Assembly: GCA_023420115.1 (NCBI GenBank)
Contig: JAEZWR010000048.1
Coordinates: 1-64,000 of the forward strand
Length of the DNA stretch: 64,000 nt
Direction of reading: 5' to 3'
DNA from: Bacillota bacterium
GTDB lineage: Bacteria > Bacillota > Clostridia > Saccharofermentanales > Fastidiosipilaceae
Part shown: piece by piece, positions 44,545 to 53,464 of the stretch
Position numbering within the stretch: the first letter of the stretch is position 1
Layout: each line of letters begins with the position of its first letter
Program-made: the position numbers and the translations under genes
The notes under the pieces: generated by a model
What the model saw: the letters and a program-made list of their open reading frames with translations, nothing else
The model's database searches: none
What the model was told of the DNA's origin: nothing

Positions 44545-45342
44545 TCATACTATATCATCCGATTTATTTGTAGTATTAGAGTAAAACTTATTCTCTTCTA
44601 ACAATTCTTCTTCGGACATCTTGCTAGTTAATTTATTTATCACAAAATGAGCTAACATAAGTCCAGCTGTCGCAGGAACAAAAATGAGTGAGCCTAGTCT
44701 TTTTTCTCCCTTGAAAATTGACGGAGGAACACCTTGGGCCATTTCGCTACTATATAAGATATCTAATTTAGATACATTGTGTTTGCGTAATTCGTGACGA
44801 AGAACCTTACAGAGTTTATCATTTTTACTCTGGTAAAGGTCTATAAATTCTAGTTTACTTGGATCAAGTTTCCTAGCAGTTCCAGTACAGGTGAGCAAGG
44901 GGATATTTTCTTGATAACAATAGCAGGCGATATTGATTTTTGCACCAGCCGAGTCGACACAATCTACGACATAATCCATACCCTTGAGAAAAGAAAGGTC
45001 GCTATCTTTACTTATAAGTTCTTCTTTTTTAATAATATTTAATTTCGGATTAATAGAAAGAAGCCTAGACTCCATGAGATCTGTTTTGGAACATCCAATA
45101 TTTGAGTTAGCCGAAATAATTTGTCTATTTAGGTTAGACGGAGATACTACATCTTTATCGAGAATGAGCAAAGAACCAACATGAGATCGACAAAGCGCCT
45201 CCGCGCAGAAGCCACCAACTCCACCTAAACCTAAGATCGCAACTTTAGAATTTCGCAGTCTTATAATATTTTTTCTACCGAGAAGAAGGGCTGAGCGTTC
45301 CTCGGTGGGGAAGAGAAAATTTTCATCTGTAGATATAGTCAT
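44545..45342 (-). CDS. tcdA: tRNA threonylcarbamoyladenosine dehydratase (ThiF/E1-like)
   Basis: The 265 residues open with the E1-like nucleotide-binding motif LGLGGVGGFCAEAL. LLILDKDVVSPSNLNRQI and a DCVDSAGAK segment follow, all usual for TcdA/CsdL. The enzyme cyclises t6A to ct6A at tRNA position 37 using ATP. It is the last gene of a minus-strand run (pyrR-rnz-tcdA). Confidence 0.87.
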   Translation of the reverse strand: MTISTDENFLFPTEERSALLLGRKNIIRLRNSKVAILGLGGVGGFCAEALCRSHVGSLLILDKDVVSPSNLNRQIISANSNIGCSKTDLMESRLLSINPKLNIIKKEELISKDSDLSFLKGMDYVVDCVDSAGAKINIACYCYQENIPLLTCTGTARKLDPSKLEFIDLYQSKNDKLCKVLRHELRKHNVSKLDILYSSEMAQGVPPSIFKGEKRLGSLIFVPATAGLMLAHFVINKLTSKMSEEELLEENKFYSNTTNKSDDIV

Positions 45343-45450
45343 AATAAAACCTCAGAATTTCTTGTCTTATTTATAGCTTGTAAAATTTATATTTGCTTCG
45401 TTTAATTAAAAGCACTCACGTGGCTAAAGAGGTACTAATTGAACCTGATT

Positions 45451-46821
45451 TTATCCTGGAAATTTAAAATTAAATTCATCTAGATCAGAGGCACAAATTA
45501 CATTCTCAAACTCTTCCTTTGCTAGATGTATGTACTCATCTGGATTTTTAAGTGAAGCTGAAAAATGTGTAAGTATTAGTTGTTTAACTTCGGCTTCACG
45601 TGCTTGTTTGGCTGCCTCTCTAAATGTCATATGCTTGTGAAATTTTGCCTTGGCTAAATCTTCATCTTTGGCGAAGGTAGCCTCGGAAATAAGCAAATCT
45701 GCTTGTTTCAAAAAGGATTTATTACTTAATACAGGTCTGCTATCTGTTACATAGGCAAGAGTGAAGCCGGGTCTAGGCTCTGACATAACTTCAGATGGAG
45801 ATATACCATCAACAGCTTCTCCTCGCTGAAGAACTGACCATTTGCTCTTATCAATATTAGCTTTTGCAGCTAGATCTTTGTCGAAGAGTGGACGTCTCAG
45901 AAAATCTAAGCGAAAAGCTAAGCAAGGGCAACGATGATTTTGAAGAGAGAAGCTAATGATTAGATTTGCTGTGGCTTCTGCAGAAGCTAGTGGTCTAGAA
46001 TATTTATTTGAATATGGATAATTTTTCTCCCATTCAGCTATTTCTAAATCATCTTCTAACAATTTATAAGAAGTAAAATCACAGAATGAGTTATCTGCTG
46101 GACTTATAGAAGAACTATCTGAGGCAATATTGGAATCCAGAGTCTCTGCAGTATCATCAGTATCAATAGTATCAGCAGTATCTAAAAGTGACTCGGCGAT
46201 ATTACCCTGTAGAATAGGTCCTTTAGCTTCGTATACCTTTTCGATGCGAATATAAGGTCTTTTACTATTCTGCATCTCAGAATTATTATTAGTTTCATCG
46301 TCGATTAATTCTTCAAGATTTTTATTAATTGTTCTATGTAAAGTTTCTGATGATTCAGAATTGAGCTTAGGGCGTGAGTTGATAGGAGAAGAGTAGGGAG
46401 GATTACTTATAGCAAGTAATCTCGTACCACTATTGTCTATGCTGAAGTACAATTTTTGCTTGGACTTTGCCCTAGTAGTGAGTAAATAAATATTGAAGGG
46501 CAGATAACAAAGATTTATGAGCGATCTTATATCATCACCCATATTGAATGGGGCAATGATAAGAAGATCAGATAAGCGATTGCTATTTGCCATTGTGAGC
46601 AGTAGGCCAGGAAGCCCAAATAGATGATCACCATGCTTGTGACTGATACATATGATGTCAATATTTTTAAAACCACTGTGAAGTTCGCGCAAGGATATCT
46701 GACAAGCCTCACCACAGTCAAATAAAATATTTCTTCCTAAATATGAAAGATTAAAAGCTGAAAGTCGTCTGTTAGGAAGTGGCATAGCTCCACCAGTACC
46801 ACATATATCTATTTTGAACAT
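45451..46821 (-). CDS. rnz: Ribonuclease Z with acidic insertion
   Basis: The 456 residues carry a metallo-beta-lactamase core: GTGGAMPLPNRRLSA, the zinc motif SHKHGDH, and later metal-ligand segments VTDSRP and LILTHFSA. It processes tRNA 3' ends. Standard RNase Z has ~310 residues; about 115 residues (roughly 150-265) of Asp/Ser/Thr/Asn-rich sequence are inserted before the ASAEATA segment. AAAGGA lies upstream of the ATG at 46821. The nearby tRNA-Pro gene lacks an encoded CCA, which fits the RNase Z pathway. Confidence 0.9.
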   Translation of the reverse strand: MFKIDICGTGGAMPLPNRRLSAFNLSYLGRNILFDCGEACQISLRELHSGFKNIDIICISHKHGDHLFGLPGLLLTMANSNRLSDLLIIAPFNMGDDIRSLINLCYLPFNIYLLTTRAKSKQKLYFSIDNSGTRLLAISNPPYSSPINSRPKLNSESSETLHRTINKNLEELIDDETNNNSEMQNSKRPYIRIEKVYEAKGPILQGNIAESLLDTADTIDTDDTAETLDSNIASDSSSISPADNSFCDFTSYKLLEDDLEIAEWEKNYPYSNKYSRPLASAEATANLIISFSLQNHRCPCLAFRLDFLRRPLFDKDLAAKANIDKSKWSVLQRGEAVDGISPSEVMSEPRPGFTLAYVTDSRPVLSNKSFLKQADLLISEATFAKDEDLAKAKFHKHMTFREAAKQAREAEVKQLILTHFSASLKNPDEYIHLAKEEFENVICASDLDEFNFKFPG

Positions 46822-46870
46822 TTTTATCCTTTTCTAGTAATATGTATAATTATTGCTGGGCTTATTATAT

Positions 46871-47419
46871 CTATACGTCATCTCTTTCTACTAATAGAAC
46901 TTGACTGCTTCCATCAAAAGATGGTGTACAAACAAGAATATGTTCTTTTTTTGAACTTGGCACATTTTTGCCTACATAGTCTGCCTTGATTGGTAATTCT
47001 CTATGTCCTCTATCGACAAGTATGGCAAGTTGAATTTTATCGGGTCTACCTAGACTAAAGATTGCATCAATTGCAGCTCTAACAGTTCTTCCAGTATAGA
47101 GGACATCATCAACAAGAATTATATTTGCCCCATCAACAGGAAATGGCAAAGATGGACTAGACTCCAAATATGGTTCACTATTAAGCTTGCTGAGATCATC
47201 TCTATAAAAGCGAATATTAATTTTCCCATGTGCTGGTCTAAGACCAGAAAATTTTTCAATCTTATTGATTAAGATATCAGAAAGCTCAGCCCCTCTTCTT
47301 TCAATACCGACTAAACATAAATTACCTATATCAGTATTTCGTTCTATTATCTCGTGGGATATGCGACTTAGACTACGGTCTATAGCACTTGCATCCATTA
47401 GTTTGGACTTTATATTCAT
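46871..47419 (-). CDS. pyrR: PyrR: pyr mRNA-binding attenuator / uracil phosphoribosyltransferase
   Basis: The start is ATG at 47419, with AAGGAG (47427-47432) 7 bases away; the frame extends to 47458 without a site. The 182 residues contain the PRPP-binding motif ILVDDVLYTGRTVRAA and the VDRGHRELPI segment of PyrR. It binds pyr leader RNA when UMP is high. No pyr genes or PyrR-binding loops are seen in the window. It precedes rnz by 49 bp. Confidence 0.95.
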   Translation of the reverse strand: MNIKSKLMDASAIDRSLSRISHEIIERNTDIGNLCLVGIERRGAELSDILINKIEKFSGLRPAHGKINIRFYRDDLSKLNSEPYLESSPSLPFPVDGANIILVDDVLYTGRTVRAAIDAIFSLGRPDKIQLAILVDRGHRELPIKADYVGKNVPSSKKEHILVCTPSFDGSSQVLLVERDDV

Positions 47420-47601
47420 ATTAGCACTCCTTTTCAACAGTTTAACATAAGCTGGCAATGCTGGAGAGCATAGGTGATGTTTGCCTATTTTTCATTTAAC
47501 TTATTTACTTAAGAAGAAAAAAGTCACGAATTAGCGAGCCATAATAAGGAGGTTAAGATAACTATAGACTATGACGTATATTATTTTCAGGCATAAAAAA
47601 A

Positions 47602-47674
47602 TCGAGGTGACAGGACTTGAACCTGCGACATCCTGCTCCCAAAGCAGGCACTCTACCAGCTGAGCTACACCTCG
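47602..47674 (-). tRNA. tRNA-Pro (anticodon TGG)
   Basis: Read on the minus strand, a 7-bp acceptor stem CGAGGTG/CACCTCG encloses a D arm (TAGCTCAGC...GG), an anticodon stem CCTGC/GCAGG with loop TTTGGGA (TGG at 34-36) and a T arm with GGTTCAAGTCC. The discriminator is A, and CCA is not encoded. A T-run (minus strand) follows the 3' end. Confidence 0.97.
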
Positions 47675-47683
47675 GTGCTGGAT

Positions 47684-47713
47684 ATAATACCACTGCTCAC
47701 TATGTCTTGGCAA
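47684..47713 (-). promoter_or_regulatory. Promoter of the tRNA-Pro gene
   Basis: On the minus strand TTGCCA, an 18-bp spacer and TATTAT end about 9 bases before the tRNA 5' end. Confidence 0.6.
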
Positions 47714-47885
47714 GTACTAGTTTAGAATAACTTAAATATATTTAAAAAAATATTTGAATTCAGGCAAAATGAAAAAAGACAGGATGCTTGTGATGATTAG
47801 TTAATTAAAGATTCTAGTTGAACTTTAGTATTTAATATAATGATAATGAGATATCGTATTATATGCAATAAAATGTAACAAAAAC

Positions 47886-47920
47886 GTAATATATATATTA
47901 CCTATTTTGAATGTTATAAT
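47886..47920 (+). promoter_or_regulatory. 16-bp palindrome plus extended -10 promoter before the ABC exporter
   Basis: GTAATATATATATTAC (47886-47901) is a perfect palindrome. Fourteen bases later lies an extended -10 box, TGTTATAAT (47912-47920), with no good -35 element. The palindrome occupies the -35 area, a typical place for a repressor or activator (for example a GntR/YtrA-type regulator, not encoded here). Confidence 0.55.
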
Positions 47921-47950
47921 CTGAGCGATTAAATTTTTTGAGGAGGGAAT

Positions 47951-48694
47951 ATGATTAAGTTTACTAATATTTCAAAGTCTTATGACAAGGGTGCAAGTAA
48001 GGCTGTTGATAATTTAAGTCTCGAGGTCAGAGATGGCGAAATTTTAGGCTTATTGGGACCAAATGGTGCTGGTAAGTCAACATTAATTAAAATGTTGGTA
48101 GGTATTATTGCTCCTGATTCTGGTGAAATTGCAATTAACAATTTAAAAATGGATGGCTCTGTTAAGGTCAAAAATGAGTTTTGTTATGTAAGTGATACAC
48201 CTGATAATCTTATAAGATTTACTGGTTACGAATATTTGCGTTTCATTGCGGATGTTTATCATATTCCTAGCGAGAATCGTTTGGATAGAATACATACTTT
48301 GGCAAAAGAGTTTGCTATGGACAAGGACTTGGATAATCCCATATCTTCCTATTCTCATGGTATGAGACAGAAAATAATGCTTATTGGAGCCTTGCTTCCT
48401 AATCCAAATTTGTGGATCTTGGATGAACCAATGACTGGGTTGGATCCTAAGTCAGCTTATATTTTAAAAGAAAAGATGAGAGAGCATGCGGATAAAGGAA
48501 AGACTGTTATCTTCTCCACTCATGTCTTGGAAGTTGCTGAGAAATTAGTTGATAGGGTTGCTGTTATATCTAAAGGAAAGTTGCTATTTGTTGGAACTAT
48601 AGAAGAACTTAGAGAAGAGAAGGGTAGTGACACTTCTCTCGAAGAGCTTTTCTTGAATATAACAGAAGAGAATACAGATATTATTGAAGAATAA
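47951..48694 (+). CDS. ABC transporter ATP-binding protein (ABC-2 type)
   Basis: The 247 residues hold Walker A LGPNGAGKST, a Q-loop region with YVSDTP, the signature SYSHGMRQK, Walker B LWILDEPMTGLD and a switch His in STHVLE. This is a typical exporter ATPase of the CcmA/YtrB kind. ATG 47951 has GAGGAGGG upstream. It pairs with the permease 183 bp downstream. The substrate cannot be read from the sequence. Confidence 0.95.
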   Translation: MIKFTNISKSYDKGASKAVDNLSLEVRDGEILGLLGPNGAGKSTLIKMLVGIIAPDSGEIAINNLKMDGSVKVKNEFCYVSDTPDNLIRFTGYEYLRFIADVYHIPSENRLDRIHTLAKEFAMDKDLDNPISSYSHGMRQKIMLIGALLPNPNLWILDEPMTGLDPKSAYILKEKMREHADKGKTVIFSTHVLEVAEKLVDRVAVISKGKLLFVGTIEELREEKGSDTSLEELFLNITEENTDIIEE

Positions 48695-48877
48695 GGAGTC
48701 TACTACTTGTCAAGATTATTAATGATTTTGATGAGTGAGCTTTATTATTTGCAAGCAGATAGCTTCTTGCGTTTGATATAAATTTTGAGTTGGATATATG
48801 TTTATATAGATAACTTAGAATGTCATACGTATCTAGTTTTAAATGTATTTGGTATTGTATATTAGTGGGAGAGTTTA

Positions 48878-50689
48878 ATGTCTAGGTCTGAAAATAAAAT
48901 ACTGAAGTCGAGAGGTACATTCAGAGCTCTTATTCACGCAAATATGAGCGGATCAAGTTTATATTCTTTAGGTGGGACTAGCTCAAAGAAAGAAAAAAAA
49001 GCTAAAAAATTAGGTAATTTATATAAGCTAAAGAAGTTTACGTCTAAAGGCACAAGTCTCTTTTTTCAGATGCTTGCCTTGGTGATCATGGTGGCATTTG
49101 CTGGGGGACAGGGATATTTACTCGGAAAGTCAGTTCCTTCACTAAATTTATATTCGAGCATTGCTATTATGATACATTTAGTTTTGTTCGTTATGATGTG
49201 TTCTTACTATGTTGTTAGTGCACTTTATTTTTCGAGCGACACGTCTTTTTATTTGAGTTTGCCAATTGATTCGAAATATCTTTATCGAGGGAAGATTGTA
49301 TCTGTTTATTTTGCGATAGAGTGGTTTAATATTGCTTGCTGTCTCTCATTTTATATTGCAGCAGCTTTTGGTTCTCAAGCTGAGCTAGGCTTGGCAATAA
49401 GAAGTGGTATTGTCTTATTATTTGCGGTTCATTATCAATTCCTTTTGGGCTTGATGCTAATAAATTTCATAGTTTCATTATTTAAGAGACTTAACAAAGA
49501 CAAGTTTACTAGCATGATATCCATTGTCATTATGATACTTGCTCTGGCGATAGGTATAGGAAGCCAATTTTTAGGGTCTTATTATAATGGAGAGAGTGGA
49601 CAAATAAGTAAGCAGTTATCTAATTTGGTAAATCTAACAGACAATTATAAACAGTTTAATCTGGCAAATGTATTTGTATTTATATTTGCAATGCCATCTT
49701 TTGTATATAACTATCTTATAGCATTAAATCTATATTATATTATTGCGATCATACTGGCAGCCTTGCCTATGGTAGCGATTGTTGTACTTAATGAGATATT
49801 TGGCAAAAATTATTATTTAAAAATTATTGTCAGATTACTTTCAGCACCAACGAAGAAGAGTAATAAAGTTTATTCTGATAGTGAATTTAAAAGTAAGATG
49901 TTTAAACGTAGCAGTCTAAGAACTATGATTGGGGCTGACATTAAAAATATTATGAGAAATGCAATGTTTAAACAGCAGGTTGTTTTAACTCCTATCATTA
50001 TGCCACTATTTTATCTTGCAATTTTTGCAATAGGCTTGTACCGTGCCAAGGATGGATTCAGCTTCAAGGATATTTCTTTATTAAGAGATTTAGTTGGTAG
50101 GATTAATTGGCAGTCAGTTGAACTCCCATTTATAGTTTATGGGACATTGGTAGTCTCTTTGTTTACTATGTTCGGCAATAGTGCTGGATTTATATCTATT
50201 AGTAGAGATGGTAGAAACTTTTATCACTATAAGTCTATGCCGATAGGTATGCGAACATATTTATTCAGCAAGCTAATAGTAAATGGATTATTTGTTTTGC
50301 CATCAGTTGTTCTGATGTTACTTATTTTATTTGTGAGTGGTCTCGGAATTGATAAGATTATATTCTTGATTCTAATTCTTGTTGCGGGTACATTCAATTC
50401 ACTCGTAAGTTCAATGTCTATAGATGTATTTGGACCTAGATTGGAATGGCAAAATGAGGAGGAGATATTTAAGTCAGGAAAAACCGTATTGGCAGTGTAT
50501 GGTCAGCTACTCATAACATTGGCTCTTAATATACCTGAAGTTATAGTTGCTTACTTATATTTTGGTAAACATTTATTTAGTAGCCAAATTTTGTACATAC
50601 TTATCTTGGCTCTGGCGATAGTAAAAGTATTGATATCTTTATTTGTAATTTTACCAATTTACCAGAGAGCATTAGCTCGTGTTGAATGA
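48878..50689 (+). CDS. ABC-2-type membrane permease
   Basis: The 603 residues contain about ten to twelve hydrophobic helices, with soluble N-terminal and central (about 310-350) segments. This fits the large permease partners of CcmA-type ATPases. The basic N-terminus with a KKEKKAKK run lies in the cytoplasm. Gene order and the shared terminator at 50718 indicate a two-gene exporter unit with the preceding ATPase. Confidence 0.82.
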   Translation: MSRSENKILKSRGTFRALIHANMSGSSLYSLGGTSSKKEKKAKKLGNLYKLKKFTSKGTSLFFQMLALVIMVAFAGGQGYLLGKSVPSLNLYSSIAIMIHLVLFVMMCSYYVVSALYFSSDTSFYLSLPIDSKYLYRGKIVSVYFAIEWFNIACCLSFYIAAAFGSQAELGLAIRSGIVLLFAVHYQFLLGLMLINFIVSLFKRLNKDKFTSMISIVIMILALAIGIGSQFLGSYYNGESGQISKQLSNLVNLTDNYKQFNLANVFVFIFAMPSFVYNYLIALNLYYIIAIILAALPMVAIVVLNEIFGKNYYLKIIVRLLSAPTKKSNKVYSDSEFKSKMFKRSSLRTMIGADIKNIMRNAMFKQQVVLTPIIMPLFYLAIFAIGLYRAKDGFSFKDISLLRDLVGRINWQSVELPFIVYGTLVVSLFTMFGNSAGFISISRDGRNFYHYKSMPIGMRTYLFSKLIVNGLFVLPSVVLMLLILFVSGLGIDKIIFLILILVAGTFNSLVSSMSIDVFGPRLEWQNEEEIFKSGKTVLAVYGQLLITLALNIPEVIVAYLYFGKHLFSSQILYILILALAIVKVLISLFVILPIYQRALARVE

Positions 50690-50717
50690 GTAATTAATTA
50701 AGTTTAATATTAATGAT

Positions 50718-50756
50718 AAAGGGTCTGAAGCTACATCTTGCTTCGGACCTTTTAAT
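50718..50756 (+). terminator. Terminator after the ABC permease
   Basis: A 14-bp stem with two G-U pairs (50718-50731 with 50740-50753) is followed by a T-rich tract. Confidence 0.88.
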
Positions 50757-50921
50757 TTTTGATTAGTTGAGAATTTTAAAAAATACAAGTTTATTTAATG
50801 TCAGCATAAATAAAATTTATGCAAAATATTGAAAAAAATAGTCTAAGGTATAAAATATTTGGTGCTTGTTATTCTAGTAAAATGGATATTGCTAGGGCAA
50901 AGATAAGTTTTGAAGGGAAAG

Positions 50922-53111
50922 ATGAATATGAGTTTTGGAATTGCGATCATTGCTCTCATATTTGCAGTCGTATTGGGTCTTGGCTATGCGGCTATCAATT
51001 TCTATTCTGTCAAAAGAATGGATGAGGGCACGGAGAGAATGCGTGAAATTGCATCTGCGATTAGAACTGGTGCAGCGGCTTTTATTAACTATGAGTATAG
51101 AATAGTGGCGATAATAGCTTCTGTAATTGCTATTCTTCTAGCGGTGCTTATTCATTGGCACATGGCTATTGCCTTTGTGATTGGCGCTATTATGAGTGCA
51201 TCAGCTGGGTATGTAGGCATGAAAATTGCAGTTATATCGAATGTTCGTGTTGCAAATAGAGCGAGGACTACTTCTAGTCTTTCTGAAACGCTTAAAGTTG
51301 CATACAAGGGTGGTTCTGTAATGGGACTTTGTGTGGCAGGTTTTGCACTACTCGGAATTTTTATTGTATATCTTGTGTTTGGTCATTTCATGGGACAGTT
51401 AAATGCAGTTCTGAATGGTGTAGAGAGCCATAACTGGTGGGGCTTGCCAATTTCCTTTGCCGTAACATTGTCAGGTTATTCACTCGGTTGTTCAGTTATT
51501 GCAATGTTTAATCGTGTAGGTGGTGGTATATATACCAAGGCTGCTGATATGGGTGCTGACTTAGTAGGAAAGACAGAAGTTCACATACCAGAGGATGATC
51601 CAAGGAACCCAGCAACTATTGCTGATAATGTTGGAGATAATGTGGGTGACGTTGCTGGTTTAGGAGCTGATTTATTAGAATCTTATGTCGGTGCAATAAT
51701 GTCGGCTGCAATTTTGGCTTGTGAGTTATTTAGAAGTGAGCATACTGCTGTAAGTAAAGATTTGCTAAACTCAATGATAATTTTCCCTGTTGTTTTTGCT
51801 GCTCTAGGACTATTTTCTTGTGTTATCGGAATACTTTCACTTTTTATTAAGAAAAATCTATCAGATAGCCCACACAAAGAACTAAATTTATCTACATGGA
51901 TATCAGCTGGTCTTAGCTTGATTTTTGGTATTATATTGAGCTATTTTGCCTTTGGTCGTCTTCCTTTAGCAGATCTCAAGGCGGCAAATTTTGCCTTAGG
52001 TTGGGTATCACCTATTTTAGCAGCTGCCATGGGTATCATCGCAGGAATTGTGGTGGGAATGTTAGCCGAGTATTATACCAGTTTCAACTTTAAGCCAACT
52101 AAAGGTATCGCCGAGGCAACTGGCGAGGGTGTTGCTCTTACAATTACAGAAGGAATGTCAGTTGGGATGAAGTCGACGATGTTCCCTGTTTTGGTCTTGG
52201 GTTTAGCTATTATTTTTTCATATTCAATTGCTGGTATGTATGGCGTAGCTATGGCTGCGACAGGTATGCTTAGCTTCGTTGCGGCAACGGTTGCTGTTGA
52301 TACTTATGGACCGATTTCAGACAATGCTGGTGGCATAGCTGAGATGAGTTATTTGGATCCTTCTGTTCGTGAAATTACAGATACATTAGATGCTGTTGGA
52401 AATACAACTGCTGCCATAGGTAAAGGATTTGCGATAGGTTCAGCAGCATTAGCGGCTCTATCTATGATGGTTTCATATCTTTATACTTTTACCCCAGCAC
52501 ATGAAGTCATAAATCTAAATATGGTAGATCCATTAACTCTAGTAGGCGGCCTAGTTGGAGCTTCATTACCTTTCTTATTCTCTGGCATGCTAATTGATGC
52601 TGTTACAAAGACTGCCAGAGTCATGGTTGTTGAAGTCAGACGACAGTTTAGAGAGATTAAGGGGCTTATGGAAGGTGAGGTTCTTCCTGACTATAGTACT
52701 TGTATACAGATTTCATCGCAGGGCGCTTTGAAAGAAATGACAGTACCTGCTCTTATGGCAGTAAGTTTCCCCGTTGTTTCGGGTCTCATTTTCGGTGCAC
52801 ATTTTGTTGGAGGTCTCTTGGTCGGCGCGACACTGAGTGCTGTTATGTTGGCTGTTTATACAGGTAATGCTGGTGGAGCTTGGGACAATGCTAAAAAGTT
52901 GATTGAGATTGGCGGTGTAGAAGGCCATAGCAAGAATAGTGAGGCTCATGATGCGGCTGTAGTTGGAGATACTGTTGGTGATCCTCTCAAGGATACTGTA
53001 GGACCATCTCTTGATATTCTAATCAAAATTATGAGTGTTATATCTCTTACGATGGGATCAATTTTTGCACACTACAATTTAGTTTCTTGGATAAATAGCT
53101 TGTTTAAATAA
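50922..53111 (+). CDS. hppA: Membrane-bound ion-translocating pyrophosphatase, K+-dependent type
   Basis: About 729 residues from ATG 50922; TTG 50910 and ATG 50928 are also in frame, and AAGGGA lies just upstream. There are about 16 membrane helices. The pyrophosphate site shows DxxxDxxxD in DNVGDNVGDVAG and a C-terminal DTVGDPLKDT. The cation-determinant segment reads GNTTAAIGKGFAIGSA, with Ala rather than Lys, the K+-dependent signature. Such enzymes pump Na+ or H+ using PPi. This fits possible PPi economy if the PFK is PPi-linked (inference). Confidence 0.95.
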   Translation: MNMSFGIAIIALIFAVVLGLGYAAINFYSVKRMDEGTERMREIASAIRTGAAAFINYEYRIVAIIASVIAILLAVLIHWHMAIAFVIGAIMSASAGYVGMKIAVISNVRVANRARTTSSLSETLKVAYKGGSVMGLCVAGFALLGIFIVYLVFGHFMGQLNAVLNGVESHNWWGLPISFAVTLSGYSLGCSVIAMFNRVGGGIYTKAADMGADLVGKTEVHIPEDDPRNPATIADNVGDNVGDVAGLGADLLESYVGAIMSAAILACELFRSEHTAVSKDLLNSMIIFPVVFAALGLFSCVIGILSLFIKKNLSDSPHKELNLSTWISAGLSLIFGIILSYFAFGRLPLADLKAANFALGWVSPILAAAMGIIAGIVVGMLAEYYTSFNFKPTKGIAEATGEGVALTITEGMSVGMKSTMFPVLVLGLAIIFSYSIAGMYGVAMAATGMLSFVAATVAVDTYGPISDNAGGIAEMSYLDPSVREITDTLDAVGNTTAAIGKGFAIGSAALAALSMMVSYLYTFTPAHEVINLNMVDPLTLVGGLVGASLPFLFSGMLIDAVTKTARVMVVEVRRQFREIKGLMEGEVLPDYSTCIQISSQGALKEMTVPALMAVSFPVVSGLIFGAHFVGGLLVGATLSAVMLAVYTGNAGGAWDNAKKLIEIGGVEGHSKNSEAHDAAVVGDTVGDPLKDTVGPSLDILIKIMSVISLTMGSIFAHYNLVSWINSLFK

Positions 53112-53146
53112 GTTGAATGATAAATGTTAATTAACTAGATATGAAA

Positions 53147-53176
53147 ATGGGGAGCGTTTGCTCCCTATTTTTTTTG
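53147..53176 (+). terminator. Terminator after hppA
   Basis: ATGGGGAGC pairs with GCTCCCTAT (one G-U) around GTTT, followed by a long T-run. Confidence 0.9.
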
Positions 53177-53464
53177 CTAAGTATTTACTCAAACCATTAT
53201 TAGGACTTTTTAATGTTATTAGGACTTAGTTAATGTTAAAAAAAAACAATTGCATTGAGGAATAGTGCTTGCTATTTGGCTGTTTTACTATATAAAAGTA
53301 TGATATTGACTTTATATTTATAAAGATGATTAGATGAACTAACTATATTATTTGCTAAAAAAATAAAAAAATTAGCAAAAATCCACAGAAATTACTATTA
53401 ATCTGTTATAATCTCAACAAAAGATATAAATATCACACAAATAACGGATGTTCTGGAGGTTGAT
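53177..53464 (+). promoter_or_regulatory. glgC upstream control region
   Basis: Two near-copies of TTATTAGGACTT...TTAATG start at 53197 and 53216. An 8-bp inverted repeat TTTGCTAA/TTAGCAAA (53351-53358 with 53372-53379) surrounds an A-rich loop. TATAAT at 53407-53412 is the likely -10 box, with no clear -35. GGAGG at 53455-53459 serves glgC. The inverted repeat just upstream of the -10 region may be an operator. Confidence 0.45.

Noticed and set aside
50819..51025. Open frame of 68 residues, Cys-rich at the end
   Set aside because: It overlaps the start of hppA out of frame; the Cys run is a shadow of the hppA coding sequence.
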